A DNA stretch of 47,226 nt from assembly GCA_016987375.1 (NCBI GenBank), contig PJRA01000220.1, positions 269,567-316,792 on the forward strand. The letters run 5' to 3'. The DNA is from Brachionus koreanus. Its lineage: Eukaryota > Rotifera > Eurotatoria > Ploima > Brachionidae. The translations under genes and the position numbers were made by a program. Positions 10,801-25,800 of the stretch are shown here, piece by piece. Each line of letters opens with the position of its first letter. Position 1 is the stretch's first letter. The notes under the pieces were generated by a model. It worked only from the letters and a program-made list of their open reading frames with translations, did no database searches and had not been told where the DNA came from.

Positions 10801-13800
10801 TGTTTAAAAAGCCGACCGTGTAATTTTTGCTGTTATTCGATCTTGGGCTGCCGAGTTGACTGTTTTAAAGACAGTTGATTCAATTTTTTTCCTTAATCGA
10901 TTTGGTGATCAGTCTTGTTCATAAAAGATTTTTTTAGTTAAGTTTGAATTTTATTCAAGCGTGATCAGTAATACATTTTTAGTGATCAGTATTAAAATTA
11001 TCGTGATCAATCATTTGATCACCTATTGTGTGATAATTGATTTGGTGATCAGTCTTGTTCACAAAACCAGCATTATTAAAAAGATCACATTTTTTGTGAT
11101 CAAGTGATCACATATTGGACAAGACCCGTAAAATTGATAATGATAAATATTTCCTTTTATTTTTAATTAAAGTGAAAATAAAATTTTTTATTTCAGGTTC
11201 CAAAATTCAAAATGCCTGAAATGTGTCTAATGGAAAGAGAAAATGTACTTAAAGCAAGAAGGCTACAATATTGGTTTAAAAAATTTAGAAATTATTACGG
11301 AGACCAACCGCAAGCTTATTAGTCGTCAATTATCAACTGATTTTTACACATCATAATCTTAATTTTATTAAAAAAGCTTAGCAAACTTCTTAAATAAATA
11401 CTCTTTATGAACTGTTTTTCTGATGTATCATTACTTATGATGAAAAGTGGATCCAAATTTTCGAAATTACAAATTATAGGTGATGCTGTGTGTATGCTGA
11501 GCTGGTTCAAGACAGCTGTTTTATAAATCCAGAGCTTTATTCTCAACAATTAGAATGAATGTATGCTTCTTCTAAATAAAAATATCTTTTTTTTGGTTAA
11601 CCTAGGTTGGTTTCTTCAAGATAATGTTTCTAGTCTAATTGACAAATTAAAAAAAGAAAAAAATAAAATGCAAAATTTTTTGACTCTTTTTAATAAATGT
11701 TTCTAAATAAATGATTAATGTTATTAGATTAACAAGTTATACTCTAAAAATTAAAGTATGCTAAAATTTAATAAACTAGTTTTAAAATTTAAGCCAAGCA
11801 ATTTTACTGCATTTTAATTTATTAATTAACTAGTTTTAGTCAAATCTAATGATACTTACGTCTTATAGTTTCTAAACATTTTAAGAATAAAAATAAATAA
11901 ATTTTTTGAATTTTTTTTTTAAACAAAAATTTAAAGAAAAAAAAAAAAAAAATTACCTAAATGCAAATCGCCTGGATTGTTTCTGGCCTCTTCTTGCAAA
12001 GTTGGAATAAAATAGTCGACTTCATCGTTTACAAAAAAATGAAATGGTTGAAAAGTGTCAAATATAAAGTCGCCCATGTACTCGTTCATGTACGTATTGA
12101 GAACGCGTCTGTCAAAATTGTCAATAGCTCTACCGCCGTACATTACCTCGCCAATTAGATACTTTAAACTTGCCCACGGAATTTTGGTGTCTCCATTGTC
12201 AGTTGCTTTATTCAAATATGTCGATAAAATTTGCATGCACACTCTAAAATCAGATTCGTTGAAGTCATACGAAACATTCCAGCCGATCTTGTCATATTTT
12301 CGTCTTTCCTGGACAACTGCGTGAAAAAAGGCAAGCACAAACACCAACGAGGGAAACGCTTCATGATCGCAGTCACTGAACGCGCTAAGCCCAAGCTTAT
12401 GAAATGTGTTTTTGAGATTAAGCTTGAGACCGTTGGGAGGTTCGGTGACTATTTTTAGTGAACGTTGCAGAATGCCTATGGGAAAAAGCGGAGTGGGCTC
12501 GGTGGTGAGCCAAAGTCGAAAATCTGGATGTGGTTTGCTCAATTTTTCCAAATGTTTTTCCAATTCTTTGAGCCATTTGACCAAAAGGTGACAGTTTTGC
12601 AACATGAGCCAGAGGCCACGATTGACTGCTTGTTCCAAATAGCTGATTGCAATTTGCTCTTGACCTTGACCCATGGCCAATAGTTTGACTCTGCCCACGC
12701 CGAAATTGCTTCTTTCGGCAAGTTTGAGCAAATCAGTGGTCGGGTCCGAGCCAGGACTGAGAATGAAAACAATGGGCGATAAAGTTGTACTCTGATCCCA
12801 GATCGATTCAAAGCTTATTACTGGCGGTGTCACATATTGCTCGCCCATCACATTAGTTACGTAAAGTGTAACTGCCAAATAAATTCGATCCACTCTAAAG
12901 CATCTTAGAAGCATTAGTTTTTGAAATTCGTTCAATTTTTCTGAATAGTTGCATGGAAAATCGGTTGATTCGGGCGCGTCCGAGTCAAACCACTTTTAAA
13001 AAAGCAAATTATTTATTTTTTAAAAAAAAATTCTAAATAAATTTATTTAAGATTTTATCAGTACTAAAAAAAATTAAAATTTAATTTTTAAATGTTGATG
13101 TTGATTTATCTTGTTAGATTAAAAATGTAAATGAAAATCCAATAAGGTCAATAACGCAGACAAAAACTCACAATTTTGATAAAAGAATTTAACAAAAAAA
13201 TGTGAGCTATTCAACAAATTAATGTGGCTTTGCTTCAAAAAAGCAAAACGTTTAGACAAAATAAATTATTAACCTCAAACATAGTGATAAAAATAGCTTA
13301 GAAATTGCAAATTAAATAAAAAAAAAAAACTATTTTATTTGAAAATCAGAGTATTTTGATCTTATATGTTGTTTTAAACATTATTGAACTCAAGTCATCC
13401 ACCTGTCCACCTTAAGGAAAAAATTTTTTATGGAACACAAATAAGTCTGAATTTAAGCGTACTCGGAGTAATAAATAAGTAGATATTGGGGATTTCGTTG
13501 TTTTGCCGATTCCAGATGTCGAAAAGGGTCTAACAGAATCACCTTATTTGATCTATAGAATTATCGACATTTACTAAACTCATTCATTTTATGGGTTAGC
13601 TTGTGAAGCTGGTGTATTCACAGAATTTTTTCGAAATAGTAAAGGATGCCGGTATAGATTAGTCCCATTAACGTCATTTTTGGCATGTATCCTCGGATAC
13701 ATATTTTAAGTATCCGAGGATACATGCCAAAAATGTATTCTCAAGTGAAATGAAATTTTCTGGTATTGGTCCCATGACCATTCAGTAAAATTTAGACACG

Positions 13801-16800
13801 AACAAACTGGTATTTCAAAAAGAACGTTAATTTCATAGTTTAATAAAATCAGATTTGTTCTATATGAGAGAATGTTAGAGGCTCCTCCCATGGGAGGCCC
13901 GGAACACACAATTCAAATAGATGAATCTCTTTTCCAAGGATAGAGAAAATATAATAGAGGGAGACTTTTAAAGGGAAATTTTAATCCAAAAGGAAAAAGT
14001 AATCAAAATGAAAATTCTACAAGAAATCGTATCCAAGGACCGTGGGTTTTCGGAATGGTTTGTAGAAAAAAGTCGGAAGTTGAACTGAAAAAAAAAAAAA
14101 TTAAAAAAATTAACCAAAAAAAGATAAAAAACAAATTCAGCCGAAAAAAACTGCACAAGGATAAAAGAGGTGTCAATATTGGGTCAAATTGAATACATGG
14201 CGAGAATAGATCCTATAAGTACAAGTTGGCGTCAAAAGTGAAACACCCTTTTAGTGAATCAAGAATGTTTGTGGTTGACAAAAGAGACACTGAAACACAA
14301 TTACCAATGATTTTAAAAAATTGTTCTAAAGGGTCCGAAATTATTTCAGATGAATGGCGATCGTATAGTTGCTTGAAGAATAATGGATATGATCATTACA
14401 CTGTAAATCATAGTGAAAATTTCGTTAACCCAATCTCTGGAAAACACACTCAGTTGATTGAGGTCTTGTGGAGTGTAGCGAAATATAAAATAATGCGATC
14501 AGTAAGTGGAACAACACATCAATTGTTAAAAGGGTATTTAGCGGAGCAATGGTATCGTTCAATTAACTCTAAAAAAGGATAAATTGTTTTTGAAAAAAAT
14601 CTTGTTTTTGATGAAAGAACAATTTACAAAAAACAAGAAGCGAGAACAGATCGAACAAAAACGGATCAAATTTTTTAAAGAGTTTATACTAAAAGGATAT
14701 GAGAAATTTGATCAACTGTTTTACCTGAACAACAATGAGCTAAAAATGAAATTGAGCGACAATGATAATGGTAATATCAGTTTACCTATTCCAACGAATA
14801 AAGACCAACGATTATGTAACATTTTGTTAAATTTATTTTTAAAAGAAATTGATTAATATGAGAAATAAAACATTTTATATCTTTTTGGTTTTTCTTAGTT
14901 AGTGTTTTTTATCAGCATTTTTATTTTTTTATATTTTGTAACATAGAATAATTAATAAAATTAATAAAATTTTTTTTTTTCAAATTTGTATCTCCACGTG
15001 TATCCCAACATGTATCCTTATATGCATTCTGAGATGCATATATGTACATATATATAATAATTTGTTTGTACAAACTTATACAACGTTGTACTGTTTAGAG
15101 GACCATTTTTGCACAACTAGAAAAATAATTATAAGTTTTTCCTTTTTGTGCTGTAATTTTTGAACTAAGATTTCACATTGCCTCGATAAGAGGAGTTAGA
15201 CAAGCAGTAAACGAATTGTCAATTGGTGGAGGACAAGGAATGGTCAAATGCAACTGCACCTGAAAATGTCTAAACAACTGTTGTACATGTAGAAAGTCGA
15301 ATTGACTCAAGTGTAACTCAAGATGCCATGGCTCAATCGCTCTATATAAAGTAATTCACAGACATAGTACTGTAAACATCAGTGTATGTCATCAATTGTG
15401 CCATTTATATTTATTCAATAAACTAAAACTAAACTAAACTAAACTAAACTAAACGAAATGGATCAAATAAACTATTAAAAAAAAGCTTAGTCTTTAAATA
15501 TAGTTAACTGATAAGTGTAAAAGTGAAATTAAAGCTAGAAAACATTTGAGAGACCAAATTTGTGAGGCAACATTTAACAATTAAATTAATTTAATTTTTT
15601 CATTCTTTTCAAAGTTCATTTTTTTTTCTATTTGAAATATTTTTTTGCAATAAAATAAAATAACTTTAATCTGGCTTTTTTTTGTTATTCAAACAATCTC
15701 TTACATTTTTCCAGGATTTTTCATCTTTTTCAATTTCGTCCAAAAGAGAAGCAAAAGCATTGGAAAAATTGGTCGACAAGCGAACACAATCCTCCCATCC
15801 TTGATCAGGAAACCAAGCATATGGCTTTTTTCTTTTGCTCTTGTCCAGCGATATATTTCCCTTGATGAAAAAATCAATCTCCTCCTGTGTCACATTGTTT
15901 CGGTCCTGTTCCAATTTGGTGGTCAATTGAAACGAAAAAAGCAGCTTGTGCTTTTCGAAAATGCCACTGCAGCCGTAATTGTAAATGTTCATGGTCAACG
16001 TGTTCATTATATTTCTGAGTCTCTTGTCCAAATTGGCGTCTGGCGTTGCTTTTCTGAGCGAAAACTCAAACACGTCCAAGTACGAAGAGAGCGAGTACTG
16101 GTACATGGTGTTCACGGAGGACATCTCGGCCAAAACAAAAAATAGAATGGCTCCTCTCTTGGCCGCCGGTCTGTAACCATCTCTGAGTCTTTCGATGTCT
16201 TTGGAGGTTTTGGCGCCAAGCTTAAGCTTTTCGCCCACCTCAAACGCTTTGGTCTTTGTCTCCTCGAGTGTGTCAATAAGCTCAGTGTTGTCCAACATGT
16301 TGCCAGTCGACGTGGCCAGCTCTCTAAGCAACGAGTCCTCCAAATCTTTGAGCAACTTTTTATTCTCACTAGTCTCTTGAATAAGTCTTTCTCTCTGCTC
16401 CTCGAGCTCTTTTCTCTCATACTTGACAATAACGCTCAACAGCTGATCCTCGAGTCCTTTCAACGTAACCGTATAATTAATCACCATGCTCTTGCCGAAA
16501 TGAGCCGGCGTTAGCATCGGATTCGGCAGCTTTGTGTTCAAGTACATTCTAAAATTGGGATCAAAGTCGACTTCTTTGTCGCCTAGGATGATGTATTGCC
16601 GGCCCTCGGCTCCCTTAATGTTCTTCTCGAGCACATTGTCAATCACTGGATCAATGTACTCGTCACAATCTTGCACTAAAACAGGAAATCCATACTTAAT
16701 GGCCATTTCAAGTTGTTTCAAAAAGTCCGAATCGTTAAAAGTGACCACTTTTAAATTCGACTTTTCCTCTTTTTTCTTTACCCATTTGAGCGCTTGCTGC

Positions 16801-19800
16801 TGCGGATCAATGCAGTAGGCAAAGCGGCTGGCTTGTGTGGTCAAAATTCCGTTTTGAATTGACAATTCGTCGGGCGGCAAACCCTCGCTGCTCCACTTGC
16901 TTATTTCGACGTCGGACGTTAGCAAATCTTCGAGCTTGAACGGCTCCGACAACGGCACTTGTTTTTCGTGCAAATCTTTTTGCCACGTTTCGAACAAAAG
17001 CTCGCGTCTAAACTCCCATGTAAATGCGCCCACATAGGCCAAAAATGCCGCACACAACAAACAATCGCCGAGCAATTTCACTCGTTTATTCTTCAATTGT
17101 TCTAGATCTTCGCTCCAACGCTTGTTCTCCGAGCTGAGACCGCTGATTAGCTTGTCGGCGGCAATCAGCCGTCTCTCCATAATAGCTGTCTCTTGTTCCA
17201 ATTTGGCCTTTTCGGCTTGTTGTGTTTCCAATTTTTGCGCCAATTCGGCCAGCTGAGCCTCTATTTTGGCCACTTGATTGTTTATGCGGTCCAGTTCGCG
17301 AGTCGAATCGTGGTATTCCTTCTCCAATTTGGCCACTTTGTCTCGCTTGGGCTTCACTGTCTTGTAAACCGAATTGTAGCCGAGTATGGCGTAGACAAAC
17401 TTCAACAAGCCAGCGCCAGCTCGGCTAATGTTTTTCATTTTGGACAGTGTGTCCTGTTCTCGCTGGCTGGCCACATCGGCGCTTATGTCAAAGCCTTGCT
17501 CGAGGCCATTGACCAATTCTTTGACCGAACTGACTTGTTTTTGTGTGATGTCATCGAATTTCATATTTTTTAGCTCGTCTAGAAAATTTGGATTGGCCAT
17601 TAGACCCTGGGCAGACCTCCACGACACCTCGCGTATATTCCTGAATATTACTATGCAATTGCAGATGGCTTCGACGGCTTTGGGCGGATTTTTGAACGCC
17701 TTTATTTCAGTGATGTCTTCGCGCTTCAAGTCGTCCAAGGCCAACTTGGCCGCCTCCAATGCCGGCATCGCTTCGGCCAGTGCGATCTCCGCTTCGCCCT
17801 TCTCCCTATTTATATCTATTGTTTGCACTTCTATTTCTTTGCCTTTGATAATGGCCAAATTTTTTTTCTCCGACGCTTCGGCAGTGCCCTCGGCTATTTC
17901 CTTTAGCAGTTCCTCGACCTCTTCGGTACGCTTGGTTACTTTTACTTTTTGCACGGCCAGGTCCTCGTTCAATTTGGCCAATTCGATTTCGGCCTCTTTT
18001 ATTTTGTCTATGCCGACCAGCAATCTGTCTTGCTGCATTTTGTTCTCGCCATCCTTGCGCTCTAGTATCACCATGTAGGTGCCAATGTAGTCGAGATAAT
18101 TTTTCGGTGTCGTGTAGTTTTTGCGTCTTAGCTTGGCCGCAAATTGTTCGCTGTAGTGTTCGACACTCTGATGTGTCATCACCATGTGCGTGACCAGGTT
18201 TTCTTTTTGATCTTTGGGTATGAACTCGTTTTCGGTGGTGAGAAACGAAGTGGCCACGGCGAACAGAGCTTGCTCGGGCCACGGCATGAACCAGTCGATG
18301 ATGGCGTTGTTGACCAGGCCTGGAAAGTTTCGGCATCTGGTGCGCAGAGTGTCGCCGACAGGCGACATGGCCAGCACTATGTGCAGGTTGTTTGAGCATT
18401 TTGTTATAAAATACTGCCAAATGCTTTCTTTGGCCAAGCTGGAGCCGTTTCGAACGGCCTCGTCTCTTATTTGTCCGATGATGGCTTCTTTTTCCTCGTC
18501 AGGATACAAAGCAGGCACCATGCCCGATGTGAGCATGTTGTTGATTAGTTCCAGAAAGCCTTCTTCGGCCACATGCTGGTCTCCGAATAGGAAGACTATT
18601 TTTTTGTTTTCGATGCCGAGTTTATTGTAGAGTATTTTGAGATCGTCTCTAAACGTTGTTTCGTTGTAGCCACGGCTTAGTTTTATTTCGAATATGTCAT
18701 AGCCGGCTGTGAATGCTGCCAATCGAGTCAGACTTTGCTTGCCACTGCCACCAACTCCGACCAACAGTGCGTTGCCTTGATCCATGTTTATCACTCTGTT
18801 TATTCTAGTCGCATGTTCAACTGCATCATCAAATAGAACCAAGTCCATTTTTGTATTTTGTTCATTGTATTCTTGTAAAATCTAAGGAAAAAATTTTTTT
18901 ATTTTTTTTTTTAAATATTGCTACTATATTTAAAAAATGTTTTGTTTTTTTTTAATTTTACAAATTTTAATAAACTTTTAGCTAATTTATTAAAGGACAC
19001 CAATTTACCTGTCACATAAAAAAATCACATAAAAATGAGTGGGGTATTATTCAGACTTGTTTTTAAGTCACAAAACCTAAAACCTTGTCTATGGCTTAAA
19101 TTTTTCTATTTTTTTTAAAGTCAAGTCATAACTTTGATTTAATTTTTTGTGACTTAAACTTTAAACTGAGAATTAAAAACAAGTTTGGTATTATTTTTCG
19201 ATATCTTAAGCCACTTAAACGATCACTAATAAAATAATGTCTCTTAAATAATTTAAAACCAAATTAATTCATTTTATCACTTATTTCATTTGTTTTGTTT
19301 CCAATTTTTCATGGCGTATGCTAATTCATTAACTAAAATTACTTATTTCTCACCAGTTTTATTTAATTGATATAAATTTACAATTTTTATAATAAAATTA
19401 CTTATTTGATATAAAAATACTGATTTATGTTTAAAATCAAGTTTACAACTTGTTTTTCTAAATTTTAACTAAATTAAAAAAAATGTCAATATCAAAAAAC
19501 ATCCATATTGTTGTAAATAATGTTACCAGGCTTTGTTTAAAATGCATAATAAAAAAATATTTTAAAAGAAGCATTAGTAGATAAAATAAAAGAGCCAATT
19601 ATTGAATTGAAAAAGAATGCTAATTACCATTATTATTTATTATTATTTCCAAATATAGAAATTTAGAATTGATATTTTTTATTAAATAAAAAAATTTCCG
19701 CTGGACAATCTAAATGACCACAGTTGTAATACACTTTCACGTACCATTTTAGTTTGTTTTTTAAGTAAAATAATGTATAACTTATAATTTTAAAAATAAA

Positions 19801-22800
19801 ATAAAAAAAAATTATGATGAATAATTCAAGTAATGCAAAATTAGCAAAATTTTTTTTTTACAAGTAATCTTTAAGTTTCAGTAATTTTAGTTAAAAAATA
19901 ATAAATCGCCATTTTTTATTTAAAAATTACGAAATCCTTTTTTAGCTTTTGTTGTCGACAAGTTAAACTTCAATAAAGAAAAAAAAATTCTTTAATTTTA
20001 TCGAATAATTTAATCTTATTAATTTTGACATTTAATTTTTAAATTCAAATTTCAACTTAAATAAAAATGTAATGCTAATTTTTTTTTCAAAAAAAAATTT
20101 AAATTAAATTTTAATTTATTCAAGTCAAAAGACTTTTTTTTTTACTTTTGCACAAGTCTGGCTGTGTTGTTTCATCGGAGGAAGTTTCCTCAACTTGAAT
20201 GGAACTTTTAGCATTTTTTTATTTAGTTTCAACAATTTAAATTGTTTTTTTATCTTTCTCGATATTTGTTAGATATTCCAAAGCTTTTCTGGATAAGCAA
20301 GGCCTTCCTCGAGCTGTTGCTTTGCTTGGAATTTTTACTAGTAAAATGAAATTTGGAATTTTTACTAGTTTTTAGCTACAGCCTAGCCAATTATATGTTT
20401 ACAAATGTATTTTTTGAAAAAAAGTGGACATGTGCATGTTGAAAACTTGCAATCAACAATTCCACAATTAGCTTTAAATTTTGTCTCCCAAGTTCAAAAT
20501 AGAACATTGTTATATTCATCAAAAGATTTGAAATTTTAAAATCTATCTCTAAAATACCAGATTCCTTTGAAACATATTGGTTAACTTCACAATATTCCTC
20601 GTGGGACATTTTATCCTCAAAACTTAATGATTTTAGTTAGGTTTGAAGAGATACAAAATGTTTAAATATCATTTTGCTAATCTTTATTAATGAATAACTT
20701 AAAGCTACAATTCAATTAAATTAAGTTATAAAATAAAATAAATAATAAGGAATAGAATAAGTAATTTTGGAGATAAAATTTTTTTTTTATTTTTTCAATT
20801 TTTCGAAAAAACTTGAATTTCTATGAAAATAAAAATTTTTTGAAAAAAAAAAAAAATTGAATGTTTTTTTAATCTTTTCTCAATAAGACATAAAATTTTG
20901 AATTTAAACACTAATTATCCAACGTTTTAGTCTAATTTTCCCTTTAAAATTCTTAAACAAAAAACTGCAAATAAAGTTTAAAATGGCAGAATAAAGACTT
21001 AGAAAAAAAAAACATTTTTTTAAAATCAAATTTTAATTTTTACTTGTTCAAAAAGAGCCTTGGCTGCTTCGTAATCTTGTAGGTCTTCGTAAATATGAGG
21101 TTCGCCCAGTTCAAGTGCATTTCGATAATTGCCGAACAATATTGGATCCCTGAAAATATACTCATTAGAAGCCTTAAATTCAGGCTCGTCATCAATCAAT
21201 TTTTTCATTGTTTCATTAACAATCTGTTTATCTTCTACTTGAATGAGACGATCAGAAATAACACGCAGTACTTCATTTCTCCACACTCTTAGCAATTGGC
21301 CAACTGTTTGAAATCTATCCTGAGTCATTAGTACTAATCCGTTGTAAATTCTGGACAAATCTCTCAAATTAAAAATATAGTGAAATTTGGACGGTGTTGG
21401 TGGTAAATCATTAATAATTGATTTGTAAAGTTCCAATGTTATCTTTGCTATTTTGGGCACTACATTTCTAATTTCTTGGCTGAAAGGTCGTGTGTGACCT
21501 TCAAGAATCGAGTTGAATATTTGGAATAGAGATTCTTCGCTTGGGAATGTAATGTTGTACACATTGAATAGTGATATAAATCGAGGATCAACTTCGTTAC
21601 GACCTCCACCAGGCTAAAATTACATTTTTTTTTTAATTTTAAGTTTTTTTTTTGAAAAAATAAATTTTAATTCAATATTGGAAGATTAAATTTGTTTAAA
21701 AAATCGGCACCAATTTTTACCACAAAGTTAGAAACACTTCCCCTTTTTTCATTTAAATGCAACATACTTTGTTGTACCTTTTTTAATTTCCATTCATTTT
21801 ACCATGACTGAGAGTGAAATAGGATTCATCATATAGAAATGGAAATAGAAAATACCATATGGAATGGGATTATATTATATAGAGAAAATAGGAATGATAT
21901 ATTTTACACAAGTAGTATTGCTGCACCACTAGCAAGTACAAAATATACCCAAGTTAAGAAATTTGAGCATGAATTACTTGTTTGGTTGGTCATTTCTGAG
22001 AGGGGTATTTCGGCGCCAATCATACAAAAAAGTGGACTTGCAGTCAAACAAACTGTCTATTTAGTCTTTATGAATGGTGGAGTCATTCCGTTTATTAAAA
22101 AGCATCATTCAGACGGCAAATATAAGTTCTGGCCCGACTTGGCGAGCTCTCATTATGCCAATACATTGGTCAATTAATTGACCTATGTACATATGTGCAA
22201 AAATGCGAAAATGTGCCAGAAGTACGACCAATTGAAGATTTTTGGTTCATTTTTAAGGAGAAACTTATATAAAAAATTTATATAAACTTATATATTTTTC
22301 CTTATATAAAAAAAATTTTTTTGCTACTTTTTGATAAAAATTTATTTTTACTACTAATAAAAACATGTTTGCTATCAACATATTAATCAAAAGAAAAGTT
22401 CGAATACAATGAATTTTGCACAATTAAATGAACAAGAAACAGAGGAATGCATTGGATTGATGCTTTCAGATGATAGATTAACTACACTAGCAACTTCACA
22501 AAAAAGATTAGCTTATCCTGTTGAAAGTGTAAACAAAAGAAATAGAATGTCCGACCAATATTGGAAGTACAAGATGAAAAAAACAAGAAACAAGAAGCAA
22601 AGTAAACAAACTGATTAAATCAACTGCATAGTCTGTAAGTCATTCAGCTACACAAGAAGTTAAAAATAAAAAAAGTAGACCTAAGAAAACTGCTATATTG
22701 TTTATTATTAAATTTTTACTATTTTATTTTTAGAGGACAAAAGTAAATAAATGATATGTTCCAAAGAGTAGGATTGAGTCATTCTGTTCCACTGGTTGAC

Positions 22801-25800
22801 TGACTGGTGAAAGAATATAAATAAATAAGGTTTCGAATCAAGATATATCGAATATCAAACTCCGTTGTGTGATTGCTACCTTGCATTTTCTTCTTTTTTT
22901 CCTTAGTCATCAAATATTTAAAAATATGTAATGCACTATTTCTTTTTTTCTATTTTTAAATATTTTCTTTTATTTTCAAATATTACTACTTTTATTTTAT
23001 TTAACTCTATTTTTTTTTAAATCTGAAGGAGCATTAGTTCGGTACAGAAAACAAATAAATAACTTATAGAAATTTAATTTTAATAAAATCTTAATTTTTT
23101 AATTTTTTTTTTTCTCAATAAAAATTTTTTAAAAAAATATCTAATTTTTTTTTTTCAATTAAAAAAAATGTAATTCCAAAAATTTCAAAAACTCAATGGT
23201 GTCTAATTTAAACTTAATTTCATCAAAAATAGAATTAATTTTCCAATACTTTATAAAATTGATTTTCTCCTTTTTTAACTAAGAGAAACAAAAAAGTTTA
23301 TAAAACAAAAGCCTACTTTTCCCATCGAAGCATAGTAAAGTATGTCCTTGAACAACTTCCAGTTCATGTCTTTGCCTCTGTCATACATTCCGCCTCTCTC
23401 TAGCAAAAGTTTCAGCAAAGCTATAGGCTGTTGAGTGCCGTATTCGTCCACTCTAGGCATATTCATGTCATCAATAAAAACAACCAATTTTTTTCCAGGC
23501 GGTGGACCATACGAATCTTTGGTTCGCTTTTCAACACTGGCCTCGAGCGTTCTTTGCACGTCCATAGAGGTAGTTCGTGACGAAAAGTTAACATTAAGTA
23601 CTACATTGATGTCCGAGTTGAGCTTTCTCAAAAAATTGAGCGTTGTCGCAGTCTTAGACGTTCCAGATTCTCCAACAAGCAAAGTGGGTCTTTTGACCTG
23701 GTACATCAAATTAAGAATCCATTCGGTTCGAACAGTGTCCACAGTGGGTACCAATATTTCGTTGTAGCGTTTTGCCGGGTCGTGTACATACGCTGGCACC
23801 AGCGTTTTCCAAGGTTTCCATACTTGAGCATCCATGTCAAAATAGTATTCGAACAAACTCGAATACATGCTCGGCAATTCGCCTGGCTTAGCAAACAAGT
23901 TCTCTTTGTCCTCGACAGTCTGCATTGTTGACCAATATTTAAGCTGATGATCGAACTTGACTCGGCCGTTTTCGAGCAAACAAGCGCCCAAAGACCAGTA
24001 CAACGCCTCTACAAACAAACACTCCAAAATAATATCATCCAATTGCTCTTTGCTATTCTCAAATGGAAGCAACAAGCTATCCAACATCAATGCCAATTGT
24101 GTAACCATATTTAGACCAGTATAGGGTATTATTGTTCTCAATTTTTCGCCTTGTTTACCATCTATTACACCCTCAATTATCATATCAATTAATAAAGGCA
24201 CATATTTATCAAAAAGTCTTTTCATGCACTCGGCTTCTTCTTTTTTTTCGTGTTTATTGCACCATTTGTCCCAGAATGGCCTGTAGCCAAGATTTTTCGG
24301 ATCCACATAGACCATACCACAACGGGAAACAGTGGCTGGCGAGGCGTATTGAAGATCGCCCACTTCAAACAACATGGCACAATGAGGCTGCAAACGTATA
24401 CGTTCACTATTGGCCAAAGTTAGCAATTTGTTGTCGTCCATGACCGAATTCATGTTCTCAATCCACAGTGCATCTACATCACCGTCATACAAAATATATC
24501 TTTTTTCTTTTTTATCTGTTGGCTTGTTAATTTCTCTGAATATGTTTGACAATAGACCGTCGGTCCAGTCTCTGGTATTCGGGTCTAGAATACCGTATAG
24601 CTCGATGACCGAGCAAGCTTTTGGATTTAGAGTAAATAGTTTTGTGTTTACGCCAAGCTTGGTTTGAGCTTGACAGAGAGCGTTTATGACAGTTGTTTTG
24701 CCTCCGCCAGTGGGGCCAACAATCATGGTCGAGTGACGGGTCATCATTGTTTCGTACATTTGCACTACTTTGTCCACTTGGACTGGCAACACTATGTTTT
24801 TGTTGGCAGCGAGGACTTCTTCGACTGCATCGTTGAATTGAGGATAGCGGACTCGTGGACAGTCCAGGCCCGGGAACAAATCACTGATTAGACCGAGGAA
24901 AAGTGGTACGTCCTCGAACACAAATTTAGGCAAATTCATGTCTCTCAATGCTCTCATTAATACAACATCCTTTTATTTTTGTTTAATTATTAGTAGAAAA
25001 TATTAAGATATTTTTTTAAATTTTATTGTTACTTCAGGTAAGTCGGCAGCGCCTCGCTTGAGCTCGCCGGCCATTACTAGCACTGATTTTAGAGCTCTGA
25101 GACCAAAGTCGTAGTGATACTGTTTGGACAATTGTTCACGGGCTAGTTTGTACAAGACTGTCATTTTTTTGGCAAGTACTTTGGCTAGTGAAAAACCCTC
25201 GGAGAACAACATTATTTCGCAAATTTGCTGCAAATCGGGCACAATTACGACCACTGGTCTGAAAAGGGCTTTTACCGAGTCGGGCAACTCGGTACGACCT
25301 GCATAGCCTGGATTCATTGTAATAAAACATCCCACTCTTGGATCCAAAGCAATTTCAACTCCTTCAAACTTGATAAAAAAAATTTAATCAAAAAAAAAAA
25401 ACAAAAAATTTTTTTATAAGGTTTTATTAAATTAATTTCTTGCTCTTAACATTTTTTTTTGCTAAATGCTGAATCATTTTATAAATTGTCATTTTTTTAT
25501 CTAGCATCAAATAACTCACAAGCAAATTAATCAATATTAAATCACTTTCGTATTATTTTATTTATCTAAATTTTTTTTTGTATCGAATTTAACAAATATT
25601 AGAGTGCAAAAGAAAAAAAATAAAAGCACTAATTTGAAATTTTTTTTTCTCTTCAATTTGATATATCACACTCAAAAAACATAAAAATACAATTATCTTT
25701 TACAAATTTATAATCAACAAACTTTATCTAAAAATTTAAAATAAAAGTCGGTGCAAAAGTTTAGAAATTCGGGTTATTTTTTTAATTCCAATTAAATCTG

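Noticed and set aside
13706..13909. Minus-strand frame starting [19 protein letters not shown]
   Set aside because: It is antisense to the Merlin transposase relic.
15414..15454. (AAACT)n as an interstitial telomere array
   Set aside because: Too short, not a known telomere unit, and it follows element debris with AATAAA, more like a retroelement tail.
15666..15704. Extension of dynein exon 15 to its open-frame stop at 15666
   Set aside because: The donor at 15704/15703 (AAT/GTAAGA) joins in phase to WFDSDAPES of exon 16 and restores the family sequence; the extension does not.
17428..18078. Long plus-strand open frame (216 codons)
   Set aside because: It is antisense to the stalk region of dynein exon 15, Ser/Ala/Phe rich as antisense coding frames are, with no motif. 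The same holds for the plus-strand frames at 18214-18630, 17193-17573 and 38372-38809.
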